Positions 10,741 to 21,779 of a DNA stretch of 64,000 nt are shown in pieces; within the stretch, counting starts at the first letter, position 1, and each line of letters opens with the position of its first letter. The DNA comes from Pardosa pseudoannulata (lineage: Eukaryota; Arthropoda; Arachnida; Araneae; Lycosidae), in assembly GCA_032207245.1 (NCBI GenBank), contig CM063507.1, positions 92,303,556 through 92,367,555 of the forward strand, read 5' to 3'. The position numbers and the translations under genes were made by a program. Under the pieces are notes generated by a model, which saw nothing but the letters and a program-made list of their open reading frames with translations, made no database searches and was not told the DNA's origin.

Positions 10741-11290
10741 TAATTCTGTGCCGGGGCACGGACCGTCCATCCGGAAAAATCATCGCTTTCCATCGGGCCC
10801 GAGGTTTTGCCTCTACGTGCCAGAGTTCGCCTATTTCGCGGATTAGTCACCACACGACCCTCCTACGTAACCGAACACTACTTTCCCCTCTCGCCAGCCT
10901 TCTTTCCCCGATACCCAGGGAAAAATCATCCCTACGACGCGCGACATTCTCCCTCTCCTTCCCGAGCAGCGCAGGGGCTGCTTCTCTCAGGACGCGAACG
11001 GCAACAAACCCCCGAGAAAACTTCCGCTTTCGCGCATACGGTAGCGCCATCTACTAGCAGGAAGGGGCAGTAGTAGTCTTTTTTTGTTGTTTCGCTTTCT
11101 GTTTTTGTGTGACTCATGGCGTTGTTCGGTTTTGTGGGGGGAAGGCTGCACGGAGAAAGTGATTCGGAAATGTGTCTTGGCAGAGAGCGACAGACGCAGA
11201 CGTCGTCTGTTTCGGCATTCGAAGCAAAACCCCGCTCGAGGGGCGGGAAACACGGACATTTGTCCGGAAGCTAAAATTCATTTTGGTTGG
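10741..11290. promoter_or_regulatory. GC/CpG-rich island in AT-rich background
   Basis: This ~550-bp block is visibly richer in G+C and CpG (for example GACGCGCGACATT, CCGCTTTCGCGCATACG, GCTCGAGGGGCGGG) than its flanks. Open frames exist on both strands at once (10632-11057 plus, 10847-11259 minus), as expected from GC-rich DNA lacking stops, and none shows a domain. It could be a host promoter with a 5' leader exon, or an unrecognised element. Confidence 0.3.
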
Positions 11291-11385
11291 GAGCGAGAGA
11301 AAAATAGTGATATGTTAAATATCCGATTAATCGAAATTTAGAGAAATCGATTTTGTTTTCCTTTAGCTCAAACGTTTACACTCGA

Positions 11386-12052
11386 ATCTCAATACTGTCT
11401 CAAATCTAAAAATGTACACCATGTTTATTTCTATAAAAGCAGGCATAAAAACCAGCATTAATAAGTGTCTGTTTTGGTATAGGCCGTGCCTTAGAACTGT
11501 GCCTTAGAACTATTTCGGGCCGCTGAACTGAATGTCTTAGCTGTATTTTAAATACCCTAGGTTGGTTGATTGGTTGATTTAGTGCGCAGTAGTCTACTGT
11601 TTTGCTACAGGAGGGTGAAGGAGATCGGAACATACTGCTTAAAGTCGATTCCGGACGGCTACGAATATCAAAACCAGCAATGGAATTCAGTGGCGTACGC
11701 AGAATTTTTTCAATTTTTTCAAAAATTTAAACTGGAATGTCAATACAGTCTCAAATCTAAAAATGTACACCGTGTTTATTTCTATAAAAGCAGGCATAAA
11801 AACCAGCATTAATAAGTGTCTGTTTTGGTATAGGCCGTGCCTTAGAACTGTGCCTTAGAACTATTTCGGGCCGCTGAACTCAATGTCTTAGCTGTATTTT
11901 AAATACCCTAGGTTGGTTGATTGGTTGATTTAGTGCGCAGTAGTCTACTGTTTTGCTACAGGAGGGTTAATGAGATCGGGACATACTGCTTAAAGTCGAT
12001 TCCGGAATATCAAAATCAGCAATGGAATTCAGTGGCGTAAGCAGAATTTTTT
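11386..12052. repeat. 351-bp tandem duplication
   Basis: The block from about 11386 is repeated from about 11737 at a constant 351-bp offset: CAAATCTAAAAATGTACACC at 11401 and 11752, GGTTGGTTGATTGGTTGATT at 11560 and 11911. The second copy lacks about 11 bp near its end. Each unit contains a decayed minus-strand SINE body (ACTGCTTAAAGTCGATTCCGG). Confidence 0.9.
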
Positions 12053-12179
12053 CCAGGGGGGGGGTTCATAGTTCTAAAAAATAATAGCCCGCATAATTTC
12101 TACTAAAATTTTTATTTTTTACCATTTTGTCTGAACTTAAGGGGGGGGGGTTTAAACCCCTAAACCCTCCTTGTGTACG

Positions 12180-12247
12180 CCCCTGGTGGGATTAGACCCA
12201 TGAACTTCTGAACCGAACAGCAGCGCCCTACCCGTTCAGCCAAATAA
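12180..12247 (-). mobile_element. SINE head fragment
   Basis: On the minus strand: GGCTGAACGGGTAGGGCGCTG (A-box-like) then GTTCATGGGTCTAATCCCACC (decayed B box). Only the tRNA-like head is recognisable. Confidence 0.55.
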
Positions 12248-12574
12248 GTTACGTAACTGTAAGCGGTCTATTATTTATTCAGTTGATTTATTTTTGTTTT
12301 CATTGTTGTAGACTAGTCGAATTATTGAGAATTTTCGTTATATGGAGGTAAAATTAGCTATCAAAGTCTAAAAGCTTTTAATAGCCTAAAAGCTAAACCT
12401 TTGTTAATGAAGCTAAAAATGGCTATTAGAAATGGAGGTGCAAGACATGTGTCAACATTCCTAAATGCATATTATATACATTATACTTAAAATTCATTTG
12501 GAGCTATATCCGACGACATTAATATAAATTGTATTGAAAATTATCTTACAGGTTGTAGATTGCAATCGGAAGGT
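12248..12574. other. unassigned AT-rich DNA
   Basis: No gene. Short internal repeats of AAAGCTNAAA are visible around 12360-12420. Confidence 0.3.
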
Positions 12575-12650
12575 TTGATTTGATGGCTACGGTCTACTTT
12601 TTTGCAACACGAGGGCTGATCAGGCTGGGACCTACTACTTAAAGTCGTGT
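12575..12650 (-). mobile_element. SINE 3'-body fragment
   Basis: Matches the body and tail of the SINE family on the minus strand (GCTACGGTCTAC, TTGCAACACGAGGGCT, GGGACCTACTACTTAAAGTCG) without a tRNA-like head. Confidence 0.6.
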
Positions 12651-12844
12651 ATTACCTGTAACCAGCCACCCACCCAAAGTCGGGTGTAGGGTGTTGAATT
12701 GCTGGTTTGATCTGACCGTCTGACAACAATGCGTTACGCTGGGGCCAAGTCAGCATTCCGCCAATAAAATTTAAAATAACAAAAAAAAATGTAGAAAATC
12801 TAGACTAATAAGTACAACTAATGCAGTTTACGAAAGTGTGGGGG

Positions 12845-13030
12845 TTTGGGTTTGGTTTGGTTTGGAGCGCTACGGTCTACCTTTTGCAACACGAGGGCTA
12901 ATGAGACCGGGACCTACAGCTTAAAGCCGATTCCGAACGGCGACGAACATCCATGCCACAGTGGGATTCGAACCCACGAACTACGGTACCGAAGGTCAGC
13001 ACCCTAACCAATCGGCCGAAAGTACGGGGG
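12845..13030 (-). mobile_element. tRNA-derived SINE
   Basis: The best-preserved minus-strand copy. A box TGGTTAGGGTGCTG (plus coordinates 12999-13012), B box GGTTCGAATCCCAC (12961-12975), then the family body to TTGGAGCGCTACGGTC and a tail of TTTGG/CCAAA repeats at 12845-12865. Confidence 0.85.
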
Positions 13031-13059
13031 ATACTCTGCAGGAGTCCTGCACAGGTTAA

Positions 13060-13195
13060 AAGTCCGCTAGACTCGCTGTACTTCATTTAAAGACGATTTC
13101 GAACAGATATGATCATTCATGCCTCATTGGGATTCAAACCCCCGAACCTCGGACACAAAAATCAGCGCCCTAACCATTCGGCCATCGTTCGGCCT
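13060..13195 (-). mobile_element. tRNA-derived SINE, decayed
   Basis: On the minus strand: GGCCGAATGGTTAGGGCGCTG (A box) and GGTTTGAATCCCAATG (B box), followed by a degraded body. It lies just beyond the head of the previous SINE in the same orientation. Confidence 0.7.
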
Positions 13196-14304
13196 GCAAT
13201 CAAAAGAGTGCACAACTAGTTGTTATACAACAGTCCTAAATTCTAATAATGAAAATATAAAATGATAGCATCCTAAAGTTAAATATAAAGGAAATAAAAA
13301 AACATACATTCACTTCTTGATGAAAACGAAAAAAAAATTGTTTAATCGATAATGTCCATAGAGACTAGATACATTTTCATAAATTCGATTATTTTCTCTG
13401 GTGGCAACAAATAAGATAAAGGCAGTGACAACCAATTAATTACATCTTAATTGATGGAGTGAATAATTTATTTTAATTAGTAGGACGGGAGAGGTACCGC
13501 ATCGTGGAAAATTATTTTTTTAGAACAGTCTTACTTCCTGACTAGAAATATATTTCAAAGCGTTCGTTTAGTCTTAATTTGATATAAATTCTTGTGGTTT
13601 AAGGTATTAAAAGCATATCTTAATTATACAGGAAAAACTGTGGTAGTTAATGCAAGTGATAAATTTAGCACTTATTGCCTGTTTAGCTAGTTAAAATCTG
13701 CCAAAAAATTTATCGAAACACCGAGTTAAATTTAAAACTCAATTTAAAAATTTAAAAAAATAAAAATTAGAGGAAATTTTTATTCAAATTTTATTTGTTG
13801 ATCTAATTTTGAAAAAGTATTTGAAATTTTATAATTTTGATGATGTTTAAATTCTAAATTTGTTAAAATTTCTGTATTAATTAAATTTACGAATTTTATT
13901 GATTACATAGAAAGTTATATCTCTAAAGAAAAACATTTTTTTTTGTATGTGTCGACAATTAGTTGCAGAAAAATAATTCATTATAACATTGTTTTCGAAT
14001 ATTCGAAAACTAAGACTTTTTATAAATCCATACCGTATCTATATTCAATACTTAATACTGACCTTTCAGAGTAGAATAGCATTAATGTTGTGGTGTCTCG
14101 ATTTTGCGAACTCCATGGTGAGCCACCAGCTTTCACGCAACTGTACATGCTTTGACAACTCAACTCTAAAGCACGCAAAACTGAGTTGAGAGACAAAGGG
14201 TTGGACGCAGACACTCTCGAAAAACGCTTTCACGTGGATTACTTTTCTGTTTCTATTTCTGTGTTTGTTTATAAATGTTTATAAAAGTAAAATGGAGTCA
14301 GTCA
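13196..14304. other. unassigned AT-rich DNA
   Basis: No gene, tandem repeat or element end recognised. Short open frames at about 13989-14214 overlap on both strands and show no domain. Confidence 0.35.
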
Positions 14305-15941
14305 TGATTCACCTTAGTGATAACCCGACGTGATGTCTTCCTGAACTCACATCACATGTCTCGAACATTCCGTCGACTTGTGGAAAGCTGTTTTGCTTGG
14401 CCTGAACTACTAAAAGATTTAACGGAGTGGACGGGCTTCTGTGTTGCCTGCCAGAGGTCCAAAGTGCATAAGCATACCTCCAGTTCTCTGACAACGTTCG
14501 ATCTGCTATCTCAATGTTTCAGTCACATTCACACCGATTTAGTAGATTCATTACCTCCTTCAAATTGCTATACTTATTTGTTAACTTGCATCGACCAATA
14601 CACGGGATGGCCAGAAGCAGTACCAATAAACGAAGTATTTGCTGATACCGTGGCCAGAGCATTTTACAATATCTGGATTTCACGTTTCGGTGTACAGAGT
14701 GCATCATTACTGACCAAGGTCAGCAGTTCAATTCGCAACTTTTTAAGTCTCTCATCAAACTTTTAGATGTCCATTGAATTTGTACCACCCCGTATCATCC
14801 CAGTTCTAACGGGATAGTTGAGTGACTTCATCGATCCCTCAAGCAATCCATTAGATGCAATACATATTCCCTGGTCTGATGTACTTCCTACAAGGATTCT
14901 CGGACATGTCTCAAAGCTGAACTCCTGGTGGCTAGTGCTGAACTTACTCATGGGACTGTTCTCCGCTTACAAGGAGGATTTCTGCAACCCAGATGACGCT
15001 ATGGATCACAATGTTTTCATACAAAAGTTAAAAGACTGTGTGACAGCTTGTAACAATAAGTTACATTCGGTTCAGCTCTTTTTACCCCTTCCCGTGGGTC
15101 ATCGTCGGTGACATGAGGGGGCAGGACCGGTTTGAACTGCAGAGAAACTTCGGACTTCTTCCAGCCAATAGAGGTGACCGTTCGTTTCGAGGATTTTGAC
15201 ACTCCCCTTCTGGAGTGGATGCCTGCTTTTTTCTCCGCAAGGAGTCGTATTTTTGAGGGACAAGTGGATTTTTCAGAAGAGTAGAAGGTGAACAGCTGCA
15301 TCCGCGGCTTGTTGGATAACGCCTTAGAAAAAAATCTTCGCCATTTTTTTAGGAGCGACGCCGACTTGAGAGTAATTTTCGATATCCACAAATGATAAGT
15401 TGATTTCAGTTGTATTACTTAGGCATTTATTTAACTTTATAAAATCATTTAATCAAGACCTAGTTTCCATGTGTTTCTTAATGAGTTTTAAATCTCTTCT
15501 TTTTCAAACATTAGTCCAACGTAACATTATTTTTACACAGCTCTACGTCCAACTCCCTCTAGTGCTCACTCCAAAACAGACAGTTTTTGTGAATAAAAAT
15601 TTACGTTCCTACCCCATGTGTTTTTCTTCGGGTTGACTCACACAGAAAATCGTTATACCCGGTTTGCTCTGGTCTTCATCTGATGCTGTATAGAAACTCT
15701 TCATCTTACCAGATTTTAATCAACAACACCGATGAAGTGGTTCATATTGATCGCTTAAAACCTTAGTTCTTGTGGGCACCTGAGCTCGTACAGCTACATC
15801 TTTCGACATATGCAGTTCCTCTGGTTGTTGCGTCGTCAGAGGCAGATGAGGATACAACACGCACTCCTTGCAAGCCCAGAGAGTATTCCAGTCACTCTAT
15901 GACGACACGTCGGTCGGTTATGTTTAACCCGACACATTTGT
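14305..15941 (+). pseudogene. gypsy-type LTR retrotransposon, integrase and 3' pol remnant
   Basis: Frame 14317-14766 carries the integrase zinc-binding CVACQRSKVHKH and the integrase core from HTDLVD through CIDQYTGWPEAVPI. Past a frameshift the second catalytic region TDQGQQFNS and YHPSSNGIVE are readable but interrupted by stops. The C-terminal pol part resumes after a 489-bp insertion (15049-15537) with VFLRVDSHRKSLYP and HIDRLKP, and a basic tail ends at TAA near 15939. Upstream protease/RT and LTRs are absent. Several frameshifts and stops make it non-functional. Confidence 0.85.
15049..15537 (-). mobile_element. TGTA...TACA element inserted in gypsy pol, copy 1
   Basis: The ends form ~20-bp inverted repeats (TGTAACAATAAGTTACATTC against reversed TGTAAAAATAATGTTACGTT). 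CAGCT is duplicated at 15044-15048 and 15538-15542. Removing it rejoins the gypsy pol reading, which confirms the borders. It matches 20739-21242 in the opposite orientation. A 124-codon minus-strand frame (15017-15391) inside it shows no domain and is not conserved in the other copy. TG...CA ends with a 4-5-bp duplication fit a solo LTR; the long inverted repeats fit a DNA element. Confidence 0.8.
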
Positions 15942-15942
15942 A

Positions 15943-16706
15943 ATATTACCATAAATGGGCACCAACGGTTCCAGTCCATAACAGGAGAAGCATCCCCAGA
16001 CACAATTCCACCTCCGCCGAATTTGACTGTTGGCACAATGCGTTCTGGCAGGAGACGTTCTCCAGGCAGGCGCCAGACCCAGACCCTGCCATCCGAACGG
16101 TAAAGGTCATATATTGCGAAATATTGTTAAACTTAAAGTATCCACTGATCTGCGGTCCAATTTCGATGTGCTTTGCACCACATTAGCCGAGCAGCGCTGT
16201 TGGACTTTGTGATCAAAGGCTTATGGGCAGCAGTACGACCGTGAAAACCAAGCAGATGTGTTTCCTTACGGATGGTATTCATTGAAACAATACTCCCGGA
16301 TGCCTGTTGAAAGTTCTCGCAGATGAGGGCCATCGGTTGGGGGCGGTTCTTCTGAATTTCTCTGGACAGCACTCGTCGGTCTCTATATTCCAGTTTCGTT
16401 GGTCTGCGGACTCGGGGCACATTCCGACAATCACAGCTCACCTTCCACTTCTTAATCACATAGGCCACTGTCGATTTTGGGTACTTCAGATAGCTAGATA
16501 TGTCCCTTAAGGATCGGCCACATTTGTGATACCCGATAATTATACCTTTCTCGAAATCAGAAAACTTCGAACTGTGTGACATCTTGCATGCGACTAATGC
16601 CGATGCTGTTTCCTACACGATGTATACCGTCGGAGGCCGTGACGTATCTCAGTACCGTATATATCGTCATTTTCATAGGTGTCCAAATACTTATTGGTAG
16701 ACAGTG
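15943..16706 (-). pseudogene. Tc1-like transposon with decayed transposase
   Basis: The right (5') end is an inverted-repeat end, CACTGTCTACCAATAAGTAT on the minus strand, next to TA at 16707-16708. The minus-strand frame 16582-16133 gives 149 residues with an N-terminal helix-turn-helix region (FSDFEKGIIIGYHKCGRSLR) and the start of the Tc1 catalytic domain. The first catalytic Asp region is lost to a frame disruption near 16110. After it PTVKFGGGGIV and a PVMDWNRW-type segment remain. The left end is missing; the element abuts the gypsy stop codon. Confidence 0.8.
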
Positions 16707-16708
16707 TA

Positions 16709-17729
16709 TATACATATAGACGTACAAGATAGTCTTAATGAAAATAATTAACTCTTTACAAAAGTAGTTACACAAGAGCTCCATGTCCCTTACCTTCCAA
16801 CTACATCTCTTAAAAAAATACCGTAATTTTCAGAAAATTAAAAAAATATATTTTTTGTTTGAAAACACCCTAAAATTTTCACCTGATTCGAATTTCAGTT
16901 GGAATCGCACACACACAGAGCCAAACATACGTAAAAAAAATACAGTAAGAAACGAATTCAAAGTAGAAGAAAAGAGAAAAAAAAATTTTTCTTTAAGAAA
17001 AATCTCGAAGAAAAAAGATAAAAAGTTCGAAAAAGAATCCATCACTCTGGATCGAAATTCTCACTCTCCCCTCCCCCCCCAGTATCCAATTTTTTTCTTC
17101 CGCCCCTCACGTGACTGTAAATGAGTCCCTTTTGCGTAAGGACAGCGCAGTGCGCGTTTTAAAACTCGAATAAAATAAAGCAGGTAGGAAAAGAAAAAAA
17201 AAAAAAGAGGATTTTTTTTTTTGTTGTTGTTGTTTATTTTGTTAGAAGTCGTTCCGGTGAAAATTTTCGCTCCTTCTTCCAGATTCCCGAGGAAAAAAAA
17301 AAGATTAAAGAAGGGAAAAAATTAGAAGATAAATGAACTACTGGAAAAGAAGATATAATAAAAACTGCACTCTTAGGGAATTTTTCCCGTACTAAAGTAT
17401 GATTAAACTCCTGTAGAGTTCATTTACTATATATGAATTAATCGATATTAAATGCCCGCCGTATCGATATATATTCACTGTGCCCACACCTTCTGTCACT
17501 AACACTCTGTAAATAAAAATTCCATTTTTATTTTCGCGTACAAAGTAAAGGAGTTATTGTATTCATGAAAAATTTCAATGGTAATACCTATTTTGAACAT
17601 ACCTTAATGAAATTCAACAGCGTTTCATCTGTATATACGCGTAAGAAAACTTTAATTTTTGAAACTTTAAACACTTATTTTGACCATTTCGGAACTAGTT
17701 TTGAGTGCTTTTATCTAGTCTACTGTACA
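16709..17729. other. unassigned; A/T-rich with purine runs
   Basis: A Lys-rich open frame at 16783-17124 arises from A-rich sequence and carries no domain. Poly(A)/poly(T) runs occur around 17190-17300. No gene supported. Confidence 0.35.
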
Positions 17730-17731
17730 TA

Positions 17732-18814
17732 CGAGGCACATCCAACAGTAAGTTCGCGATGTTTTCCCCTTTAAAGTAAACGTAATTAAACTTGTCAATT
17801 GCGCATGCGTAACAGATCTATGACGTAACAATCATATGCCAGCTGGACAGGCCCCTCCTCGTGCCAGTAGCGTGGTAGCGGTGGTCCGAAATGGAAGCTG
17901 TAATTGCTTCTCTCACCGCCTACAAGGGAAGGGCATTCTGCTCATTGACTTCTTACCACGTGGCGAAACGGTAAACGATCAGCATTACTAGCCCCGTTTA
18001 CATGTGCTAGTCATGTACCCTTCTTTTTACCCGGGTAAAGGGATTTTGCTTGGAGGGTCGGAGAAACCCGTTTACATGGTCAATTATTTCTACCCTTCAT
18101 TTCGCCGGGATCGTCGCTAGAAGTCACGTGATCATAAGGGACGGCAATCATCTGTAAGCGCAAAGGATGATGGGAAAGGAGAGTAAACTCTGCTATTACC
18201 CGGGTAGAAAGGTGGGTTCTTTCTACCCCTCAATTTTTTTCTCTAGCTAGGGATAATTCTTGAAAGGGAAGTACAATTCGCGTATCTATCCTGCATTCTA
18301 CGCTACTTTTGGCACATGTAAACGGGGCTACTGTGAAACACTGAGGAAATTGCGATGTGCCATTCAAAACGAGAGGCGTGGAATGCTTACTGCAGGTGAT
18401 GTGCTCGTCCATGACAATGTTCGTCCACATACGGCTCGAAGCACAGCAGCTGTTTTGAAGAAATTTGACTGGGAGTTGTTTGAACATCCATCCTACAGCG
18501 CTGATCTTGCTCCCAGGGATTTTCCCGTTTTCTTGCACCTCAAGAAATTCCTGTTTTCCTGTCCTGTTGCGTTTTGGCAACGATGAAGAGCTGAAGACGT
18601 CTGTCACACACTGGTTCCATTCACAGGCGGCAGAGTTCTACGACAGAAGGATACACAAATCGATCCCACAATACAAATGTCTCAATTCTGGTGGTAGCTA
18701 TGTTGAAAAATAGCTGAAACATGGCTGTACTCGTTGCCAATAAATATGTTCCTGAAAGTGTGAGTTCTTTTTTTTTCTTTTAAATAAGGAAACTTATTTT
18801 CTGGATGCACCTCA
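17732..18814 (+). mobile_element. mariner element, internally deleted, with nested MITE
   Basis: Imperfect inverted ends: left CGAGGCACATCCAACAGTAAG, right reversed TGAGGTGCATCCAGAAAATAAG. TA lies on both sides (17730-17731, 18815-18816). The remaining transposase has the first catalytic region (KGILLIDFLPRGETVNDQHY, up to 17989), then a MITE, then HDNVRPHTARSTAA and HPSYSADLAPRDF (the second and third Asp regions of DD34D mariners). A frameshift near 18580 moves the C-terminus (HWFHSQAAEFYDRRIHK) to another frame. The N-terminal DNA-binding region is mostly deleted. Confidence 0.85.
17990..18329. mobile_element. MITE nested in mariner, 3-bp duplication
   Basis: Perfect 18-bp inverted ends AGCCCCGTTTACATGTGC / reversed same, with ACT duplicated at 17987-17989 and 18330-18332. 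Excising it joins the mariner coding frame (QHY|CETLRKLRC), so borders are certain. It contains an internal inverted duplication of the CCCGTTTACATG motif (about 18069-18079) and paired CCCGGGTA motifs. The superfamily is unassigned; PIF/Harbinger is possible from the 3-bp duplication. Confidence 0.9.
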
Positions 18815-18831
18815 TACTTACTCTCGCTTAA

Positions 18832-19095
18832 TCCCCTATATAATAATAGCCTAAGGTGTCTGTCGGCAAATTTTTGAAGCGGTTGTACCTGGAACGGATA
18901 CAGGCATCCATATTGAATTTTTTATGAGTTAGGGTTAGCAAAATTCAAAGCGAGTTCAAAATCTAAGCCATCCCCCTTTTTTAGCGTTTAATGCTATTAT
19001 TTCAAGCCTTATTCTCCCCCCGTTAAAAGCAGGCGATTAAATTTATCATTTTCGATACCATTCATATATACCACCAAATAATCACTGTCCCGTTT
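18832..19095 (+). mobile_element. Helitron fragment, copy C
   Basis: The intact 5' end TCCCCTATATAATAATAGCC follows an A. It then follows the family to AGCGAGTTCAAAATC and jumps to CAAATAATCACTGTC, so the middle is deleted. The 3' hairpin and CTAG are missing. Confidence 0.75.
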
Positions 19096-19542
19096 GGGTT
19101 TCGAAATCAGAAGTGTGATACTGAAGAATGTTCTCAATGGCGTTAATTAATTGCTCAAAACAGACGCCCTTTTAATATAAAACACTTTTTATTATATTTA
19201 CGTATGCGAGATCTTTAAATGCACAGAAAATGTCACATAGAAGAATTTATGGCGTAAATAATATTAACATATTAAAGCACAAAAGCAACTCAAGAGCCAT
19301 TTTTCTCGCATACGAAAGAACAGCCATGTTTTCACTAAACAAAATCGTTCGTTGCCACTCGCAACTTACAGAGGAAAAATAAAATAAAAAAGATAATATG
19401 TGGGTAGAACATCAATTTTAACAGACGATTTGACATTCTTCCACCTAAGATAACTTTTATCTTAAAAATTTAACTTACAAACTAACTACACAACAATAAC
19501 AATAACATAATAGTAACAGTTCACAAGTCTAGTTTAAAAATA
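19096..19542. other. unassigned AT-rich DNA
   Basis: No gene or repeat structure recognised. Confidence 0.35.
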
Positions 19543-19546
19543 TTAA

Positions 19547-20476
19547 CCCATATTGAACACCTGTCCTATAAACAGGACAGCAAATAGAATTCCATTTAAT
19601 AATAAAGTTATAAATATTTTCTGAGTGGATTTTATTTTAGGACCTTTAAAATAGACACACTTTATCATAGTAACAACAGCAACAACAAAAAAAAAACCCC
19701 TGAGAAATCAAAATATATTGTATTGTAAAATTTATTTTTAGCAACCCCTTAAAAATTGTCATTTTTTAATCATTATTTTTTTTATTTATTATTATTTTTT
19801 TTTCAAACATAGTGGAGGTTACTTGTAGTACTCCAGACATTGGCACTATATTAGTGAGTAACACTAGGTCCAGAAAACGGTATTATGACACAAAAACATT
19901 TTTATCCATTTTAACGATAAATTTCTTCAATTGATTAAACAAGATCGTTATTATAAAATTCAACCTTTTTATAACAAAATCAGCATAATCTTGAAGCAAT
20001 TTGGTATATTTTCTGAAAATCTCGCCATCGATGAAAGAAATACCATCGAAGGTAAAATATTTTGGAAGGCACAGTTGCAAGATATTCATGAAAAATAAAC
20101 CTGAAAATTTGGATATAAATTTTGGGTATTAGCATCCTACAACTGATATCCTGTTTCTATTGCCCCTTACCAAAAATGCCAGTTCAAGAACTTCAAAAGA
20201 AAAGCAACAACAGTGTGCTTAAAATGTAATGTTGAACTTTGCTTTGAATGTTTTTCCAAATTTAACCTATGAATCAGCCTAATGCAAAGTAAGTGATATT
20301 TGTTAAATTTTAGTAGTGTATTGGACCGTTGGCCTAATTATAGGACAGCTAATTACTTAAAAATTAAAATTTATTTTTAAAATTTTGGTTTTATATGCTT
20401 AGTTACACCAAATTAATGTTATCGATAAAGTTTTAAAAGTTTTCAGAAATATTTAGTTGGTGTGGTACAATATGGG
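19547..20476. mobile_element. TTAA-flanked element (930 bp)
   Basis: TTAA at 19543-19546 and 20477-20480. The ends are CCCATATTGAACACC and, reversed, CCCATATTGTACCACACC. Inside, CTGTCCTATAAACAGGACAGC near the left end echoes CCTAATTATAGGACAGC near the right. A 68-codon minus-strand frame at 19883-20089 shows no known domain. Likely piggyBac-type and non-autonomous. Confidence 0.75.
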
Positions 20477-20738
20477 TTAATGTAGAAGATCGCTATTTTG
20501 TATTGAGGTCTGTTATGACGTACACCGTTTTGATATCAATCTAGACTCCATGTAGCGGAACTTTTCACTATAACGTATATTAACGCTGTGAGGCATAACT
20601 GAAAAACGATACAATGTAGAATGTTGAGATTTTGTACTTAAGATTTATACGCCTAATTGTGCATGTCCTTTTATGATTGAAGTATGCAATTTCACATAAT
20701 GAAAACAATTCGATATAACGTATATTAAAGTTGCAGAG

Positions 20739-21242
20739 TGTAAAAATAATGTTACGTTAGCCTAGTGTTTGAGAAAGAAAAAATTAATACTCGTTAATAA
20801 ACACATGGACAAATTATGTCTTGATTAAATGACGTTATACAATTAAATGTTTAAGGAATACAACTGTAATCAACTTATCATTTGTAGATATCGAAGACTG
20901 CTCTCGAGTCGGCGTCGGCCCTAAAAAACAAAATGGCGATGATTTTCCTCAAAAGGTCTATGCCGGAAGCCGCAGATGCCAGCAGCGTTCACCTTCTACT
21001 CTCCTCTGGTCCAACCTTGACCTCTCAAAAAAATCAGACTGCCTCGCGGAGAAAAAAACAGGGTCAACTCCAGAACGGCAGGGGGTCAGAATATCCCAAA
21101 CCAACTGACCCTTCTATTGGTTTGGAGAAGTCCGAAGCTTCTCTCTAGTTCAAACCGGTCCTGTTCTGGTATGTCTTTAACGATGACTCATGGGAAGAAG
21201 TAAAAAAAAAAAAAGCTGGACCGAATGTAACTTATTTTTACA
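20739..21242 (+). mobile_element. TGTA...TACA element, copy 2
   Basis: It matches 15049-15537 over its whole length in the opposite orientation: shared blocks include TCAACTTATCATTTGT, CTCGAGTCGGCGTCG, GTTCACCTTCTACTC and CAAACCGGTCCTG. The ends TGTAAAAATAATGTTACGTT / reversed TGTAAAAATAAGTTACATTC are flanked by AGAG (20735-20738, 21243-21246). A 71-codon frame at 20933-21148 is not conserved in copy 1, so it is not called a gene. Confidence 0.8.
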
Positions 21243-21246
21243 AGAG

Positions 21247-21779
21247 CATAACTAAAGACGATTAAACGTATAATTTAGAATGTTTTTATTTATGACTATT
21301 ATAATGGTTAGTTTTGCACTTAAATTTTTGTTAGCTATTAGATGTATGAAAAACTTCAATAAAACGACCATTGACGTTGTCGATCAACATCAGTGTAAGT
21401 CAAATATATCAACGTATGCATATGCAGGTGGAACAATGCTTTTAAAAATTTTTAGAAAACAAAAATAAAAATATATTATTTGCAGAGATTAATTTACTCT
21501 TTATCAGTTTGATGCGGAGTAAATGAAGTATTAAAAAGTTTTGGTTTAGAATTAAATCTTTATATAATGAAAAGTTATAACGGTTAGTAATCCTGCGGGT
21601 TTCCGCCAGAGGGCTTCTAGTCTACCTTTACCTAGAAAACATCTAATTGGGGACCTCCGCTTTCATTGCAATTTGCACTCTAAATTTTCATGTAACGTAT
21701 ATTAACGCTGTCAGGCATAGCTCGAAAACGATTAGCCGTACATAGATTAGATTTTTTTTTATTTGAGATTGTTATAGTA
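21247..21779. other. unassigned AT-rich DNA
   Basis: It shares a short block (AACGTATATTAACGCTGT.AGGCATA) with 20573-20600, suggesting an unrecognised dispersed repeat. No gene. Confidence 0.3.

Noticed and set aside
10632..11259. Overlapping frames of up to 141 codons on both strands
   Set aside because: A GC-rich, stop-poor block; frames overlap in all directions and show no domain or codon preference.
12950..13020. tRNA gene on the minus strand
   Set aside because: A and B boxes are present, but the cloverleaf arms do not pair properly and the sequence continues into the SINE body shared by other copies.
15017..15391. 124-codon minus-strand frame
   Set aside because: It spans the TGTA...TACA element border and is not preserved in the second copy at 20739-21242.
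16783..17124. 113-codon Lys-rich frame
   Set aside because: Composition follows the A-rich DNA; no domain, no conservation evidence.
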